From NCBI GenBank assembly GCA_002354005.1, contig DEKS01000116.1:1-9224 (forward strand): DNA of 9,224 nucleotides, read 5' to 3'. Shown here in pieces: positions 6,801-9,224 of this stretch (positions within the stretch are counted from its first letter, which is position 1; each line of letters starts with the position of its first letter). The notes under the pieces are model-generated. The model saw nothing but the letters and a program-made list of their open reading frames with translations. It ran no database searches and was not told the origin of the DNA. The position numbers and the translations under genes are program-made. This DNA is from Bacteroidales bacterium UBA2716 (GTDB taxonomy: Bacteria; Bacteroidota; Bacteroidia; Bacteroidales; UBA932).

Positions 6801-8052
6801 ACAGAAGCTGGTAGTACGGCAGGTTGAAGATGCCGTCATCACCGTTCAGATAGGACGGGATGAAATACACCTTCACTTTGTCCCCAATGGCATTGTTCAG
6901 GCCCACCTCGCGCAGACGGCGGGTAATGGTATCAAACTCCGCGTTTTGCAGATAATGGGAACTCTGGCACTGGTAGTGGATATCTCCGTTTCCGTCCAGC
7001 TTGGCCTGCAGGCCTTTGTCCGGGCCGTGATGGCCGGAAGGAATCATGATGAAGGCCTGGATGCTGCGGCCGACGTCTTCTCCGCGGTTCACGCGGTCCA
7101 GGGCGTCGATAAACACATCGATTCCCTTGTTCCGGTACTCGTAACGGCCGCCGATACAGATGAACAGGGCGTCTGCGGGAACCTCTTCCGCGCTCATGGC
7201 CGAAGCCACCTCTATGATACGCTCGCGGGCGGCGTCGTGCTGCGCTTTGTAGTCATCGTCGTTGGCAGGAGTAAAGCTGTTCTCAAAGCCGTTCGGGGTA
7301 ACTACATCTACCGGACGCAGGAACTGGGCGCACTCCTTGGCGGTGATGTCGCTCACCGTTGTGAATACGTCCGCATTCTCGGCCGATTTTTTCTCCAGGG
7401 AATAGATGGCCTTTACGTTAAACCGGGCGGCCATCTCGTCCCCGTTGTAGGTGCTTAACTGGTCGTACAGCGGCAGATTGTTCCCGGCGATGCAGCGGCC
7501 CATCATGGTGGCGTGGGTGGTGAACGCCGTAGCCACGGGGATACCCGCTTTCTTCAGGTGCAGGATGCCTGCACCCGTCTGCCACTCGTGGAACTGGGCA
7601 ACGACTTTTTCGCCGCCCTTGAGGTTGTAGTTCCAGAAGCTCTCGATCACCTTGCCGGCGATGATACCGAATACGGCCGACTCTTTATAATCCCAGTTGC
7701 CGGAGATGGAGTCTACGCCGTAGTCCCTCCACATCCCGCCAAGAATGTCGTCGGCCTGCGGCAGGAAGGACTTGTAGTCTACCAGAATGGCAACGGGCTT
7801 GCCGGGAATATTCCATCGGCCTACACGGAAACGGAGCCCCTCCGTAGCCGCCTGGGCTTTCCAGGAACGGTACAGCCTGGGGTCTTCCAGAAAATCCGGG
7901 TTGCCGGCACGGTGCATCCATACATCCGGGCCGATAAAAATGTGATGCCTTCCCAGCTCTTCACTCAAATAGAGGGCCTTGGTGGCGACAACCGTATAGA
8001 TGCCGCCAACCTTGTTACAGACCTCCCAGCTTACTTCAAATAAATAATCCAT
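3844..8052 (-). CDS. Fusion of GT3 glycogen synthase and GT35 short-type alpha-glucan phosphorylase
   Basis: The 1402-residue protein has two whole enzymes. Residues 1 to about 540 are a family-3 (eukaryote-like) glycogen synthase, expected to use UDP-glucose: KVGGIYTVV (14-22), the GGRYEYRNKGIDVF segment, and YEPWGYTPLEAL with the E430/E438 EX7E pair. Residues 549-1402 are an 854-residue alpha-glucan phosphorylase of the short (DUF3417) type. Its opening is NPSWRSILVTRHLPEKLSRL; NEGHAAF and HTPVPAGHDAF (H864 onward) follow, then the PLP site EASGTSGEKAAMNG with K1157, and a C-terminal domain ending HPLLAHRQAFECVKWL. The parts meet at SYQQKKKTMQYF with no stop or frame break. Purine-rich AAGAAGAAGAC precedes the M549 codon, so a separate phosphorylase may also be made. 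The first ATG overlaps the amylase stop (TAATG). In Bacteroides I recall these as adjacent separate genes. The fusion could be a lineage trait; an assembly or base error removing a stop codon is a less likely alternative. Confidence 0.93.
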   Translation of the reverse strand: MDYLFEVSWEVCNKVGGIYTVVATKALYLSEELGRHHIFIGPDVWMHRAGNPDFLEDPRLYRSWKAQAATEGLRFRVGRWNIPGKPVAILVDYKSFLPQADDILGGMWRDYGVDSISGNWDYKESAVFGIIAGKVIESFWNYNLKGGEKVVAQFHEWQTGAGILHLKKAGIPVATAFTTHATMMGRCIAGNNLPLYDQLSTYNGDEMAARFNVKAIYSLEKKSAENADVFTTVSDITAKECAQFLRPVDVVTPNGFENSFTPANDDDYKAQHDAARERIIEVASAMSAEEVPADALFICIGGRYEYRNKGIDVFIDALDRVNRGEDVGRSIQAFIMIPSGHHGPDKGLQAKLDGNGDIHYQCQSSHYLQNAEFDTITRRLREVGLNNAIGDKVKVYFIPSYLNGDDGIFNLPYYQLLCGMDLALFPSYYEPWGYTPLEALAFRVPTLTTTLAGFGLWVQSHYKKKHPGITVLERNDSNYQEVVEGTAARIREMASLDKKTRKVYRENAREVAQIALWDHQIQYYKEAYSLALSRVQERSDSYQQKKKTMQYFKADVTNPSWRSILVTRHLPEKLSRLEKLSKNLWWCWNESAKALFRSIDPDVWHKSGHNPLAVLDTVSIKRFQQLSEDEEFLAQMKAVLDEFDTYMAAKAQRKDPSIAYFCMEYGLDTSLKIYSGGLGILAGDYLKETSDMNVNLVAVGLLYRYGYFNQVLSAQGYQVAGYDAQDFTKIPAVPVLDKDGNWVTTSVAFPGRNLTARLWKVEVGRTDLYLMDTDYEANIPEDREVTYHLYGGNWENRLKQELLLGVGGIRALRKLGLDPQVYHCNEGHAAFIGMERLREYIEKDNLDFTEALEVVRASSLFTTHTPVPAGHDAFDEGLLRQYIGHYPERLKVDWETLMSLGKDNPLDVNEKFSMSNLAANISQNVNGVSMLHGKVSQEIFAHMYPGYLPEELFVSYVTNGVHYPTWCAPEWKPVHAKVFGPQFATHHYDKSCFEGIYGVSDKDVWNVKKQLKVKLMDFIRERLQDNAISNHYSPSELVTIMDTLRDDVLTIGFARRFATYKRATLLFRDLDRLDKIVNNPTQPVQFLFAGKAHPADKAGQDLIKQIVDISKDLRFIGKIVFIPGYDITLAKRMVQGVDVWMNNPTRPQEASGTSGEKAAMNGTMHFSVLDGWWVEGYKEGAGWALPIEQAYEDNNFQNELDAATIYQILENDIAPAYYNVDRTTGRSSEWIGYIKNTIAQVACDFTTNRMLTDYVNQYYEPQSKASKAFKAKDFAKARELAAWKTHVRREWENVQQTWRSAPETSYDITQSKPYTASMKLQLGGLKPEDVGAEVVFAQADKRGKLHIVEVQPFKFVSCKDGEATYEVSMLPEKTGAYQVGARIFAKHPLLAHRQAFECVKWL
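6406..6422 (-). promoter_or_regulatory. Possible internal ribosome-binding site and start for free phosphorylase
   Basis: On the minus strand AAGAAGAAGACAATG precedes the codons QYFKADVTNP, exactly where stand-alone short-type phosphorylases begin. The purine run resembles a weak Shine-Dalgarno and looks like the start region of a formerly separate gene. It also encodes the KKK of the linker, so it may be no more than a relic. Confidence 0.4.
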
Positions 8053-9224
8053 TATTTCTTCTTCCGCTTCTTCGCGCCCAACTCCTCAGCGACAGTCTCT
8101 CTCACATCGAGGGCCGCCCGTTTTTCGTCAAGGCGGATTTGGAAGTCGGAAATCACGTTCATGTAGTTGATGAAAGCCTCGTACGGGGTGTCGTACGGGT
8201 TGAAATACTTGTGCACTTCCCCGTCCGAGAAGAACTTGGTACACATATAGTAGAAGTGGTCGCTCTCCTGCAGGTGGCCAAAGTCATCCCAGAGTTCGGG
8301 GTCGTTCACAATGGAGAGTTTCTCCGTCATGGCGTACACCTTCTTGAAGGCCTCGTTCTGGAGTTCGTTACCCAGCCAGGCGGTGAGGTCGCGCTCTTCG
8401 TCGGCCCAGGAGATGGGATCGTCTACGGCGATGTCCGACACGGCCTTGTACTTCTTGGTGGCCTCGGAGGGGGTCACAAAGTTGAAGGTACCGTCCTTGA
8501 TAACGGCGGCGGGCAGTTCGCGCATGAAATCGAAGATGCCGCTCTCTGCCCCCTGGTGCTCGCCAAAGGTCTCGTAATCCATGAACAGGTTCACGATATC
8601 TCCTTCCTTGGCATTGTCCTTGAGCCAGCCTACATACTGCTCTGCGGTGACCTTGTTCTGCGAGAAACGGAAGGCGATGTCGTCCGAGAGGGTGTAGTTG
8701 CGGAGGAGGAGCTTGAGCTTGGGCTGCGTTTCTCCGGTGTACACGTAGTTGGGGCTCCGCCAGCCCATGATGTGGCGGGCGCCCTCGGTGAGCATGGTCT
8801 TGTAGCCCATGTCATATACCATTTCGCCGATGCCGTTGGAGTAGATGAGCTCCGTGTTGCGGAAAGCGGTGGGCTTTACGCCAAAGAGTTCTTCAATCTT
8901 GGCGGCGTGTTTTTCCACCTGGGCGCGGAATTCCGACTCGTTGGCCAGGGAGGCCAGGGAATGATAATAGGTTTCGGCCAGGAATTCCACCTTGCCGGTT
9001 TCCGCCAGGGCCTTGAAGCTGGCAATTACTTCCGGGCAGAAGCGCTGGAACTGCTCCAGGGCGCTGCCGGAAATGGAATAGCAAATCTTGAACTTGCCCT
9101 TGTTCTTGTTGATGAGCTCCAGCATCTGCTGGTTCATGGGCAGGTAGCACTTCTGCGCTACGCGGCGCAGGATGGTGCGGTTGGCAAAGTCATCGTAATA
9201 GTGGGAATCCTTGCCGATATCGAA
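8052..9224 (-). CDS. GH57 family alpha-amylase/glucanotransferase, 5' end outside window
   Basis: The frame is open to the window edge, starting FDIGKDSHYYDDFANRTILR; 390 residues are visible. From Bacteroides homologues I expect about 20 residues (including the HQP motif) to be missing. GH57 enzymes hydrolyse or transfer alpha-glucan chains with retention. Visible conserved regions are EFLAETYYHSLASL, then FRNTELIYSNGIGE with the probable nucleophile Glu at visible residue 124, and MDYETFGEHQ with the probable acid/base Asp at visible residue 216. The methionine codon at 9137 is internal to a conserved stretch and is not the start. The C-terminus is a basic tail, KKRKKK, whose purine-rich codons also provide a plausible ribosome-binding site for the downstream synthase fusion. 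The position upstream of the synthase-phosphorylase gene places it in intracellular glycogen turnover, though secretion cannot be excluded because the N-terminus is not seen. Confidence 0.93.
   Translation of the reverse strand, partial: FDIGKDSHYYDDFANRTILRRVAQKCYLPMNQQMLELINKNKGKFKICYSISGSALEQFQRFCPEVIASFKALAETGKVEFLAETYYHSLASLANESEFRAQVEKHAAKIEELFGVKPTAFRNTELIYSNGIGEMVYDMGYKTMLTEGARHIMGWRSPNYVYTGETQPKLKLLLRNYTLSDDIAFRFSQNKVTAEQYVGWLKDNAKEGDIVNLFMDYETFGEHQGAESGIFDFMRELPAAVIKDGTFNFVTPSEATKKYKAVSDIAVDDPISWADEERDLTAWLGNELQNEAFKKVYAMTEKLSIVNDPELWDDFGHLQESDHFYYMCTKFFSDGEVHKYFNPYDTPYEAFINYMNVISDFQIRLDEKRAALDVRETVAEELGAKKRKKK

Noticed and set aside
3877..7458. Very long plus-strand open frame (1193 codons) opposite the synthase-phosphorylase gene
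   Set aside because: It is histidine/valine/glycine-rich with no recognisable domain and lies wholly antisense to a gene with clear catalytic motifs. In GC-rich coding DNA such a frame arises from the codon bias of the real strand.
7476..7485. Second occurrence of gattgttccc, the arm of the tsaB hairpin
   Set aside because: Here it simply encodes GNN in the conserved synthase sequence AGNNLPLYDQ, with no inverted partner or shared flanks; it is best explained by chance and codon choice.
861..9224. Dedicated defence or secondary-metabolite system
   Set aside because: Every gene has a housekeeping or central carbon-storage assignment; no nuclease, toxin, transposase or biosynthetic cluster signature was found.

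Overview
The window reads as a chromosomal segment of a member of the Bacteroidota, most likely a GC-rich gut-type Bacteroidales. The evidence is a family-3 (eukaryote-like) glycogen synthase beside a short-type alpha-glucan phosphorylase and a GH57 amylase, a DUF4369/TlpA-like lipoprotein, and one exact Bacteroidota-type promoter (TTTG, 19 nt, TACCTTTG). No phage, plasmid, CRISPR or RNA-gene signal was seen.

Layout. Except for a 3' gene fragment at 1-121, every gene is on the minus strand, so transcription runs from high to low coordinates. First comes a glycogen block: the GH57 amylase (8052-9224, 5' end cut off), then a 1402-residue protein joining glycogen synthase to glycogen phosphorylase (3844-8052), then ribF for FMN/FAD synthesis (2918-3862). 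The 82-nt gap 2836-2917 is the only sizeable intergenic space; it holds a terminator-like hairpin and a promoter. Next comes a compact housekeeping block: greA (2368-2835), a HIT-family hydrolase (1960-2364), a TlpA-like lipoprotein without the CXXC motif (861-1973) and tsaB (124-861). Neighbouring genes overlap or nearly touch throughout (two TAATG stop/start overlaps, a 14-nt overlap, a 19-nt overlap and a 3-nt gap), which suggests translational coupling.

How the genes work together. The amylase and the synthase-phosphorylase fusion would trim, extend and phosphorolyse cytoplasmic alpha-glucan. The downstream genes serve flavin cofactor supply, rescue of stalled RNA polymerase, nucleotide hydrolysis, an envelope function and the tRNA t6A modification.

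Most interesting signals. (1) tsaB and ribF, both normally conserved and usually essential, each carry an in-frame, GC-rich, hairpin-dense insertion inside the coding region. The two insertions share a 13-nt motif with 12 identities (GGAGCGCAGCGAC / GGAGCGAAGCGAC), lie in opposite orientation, and have inverted repeats at or near their borders. This looks like a small palindromic mobile repeat tolerated within proteins, comparable to the Rickettsia palindromic elements. (2) An anabolic and a catabolic glycogen enzyme are fused in one chain, with a relic or active ribosome-binding site and ATG at the join.
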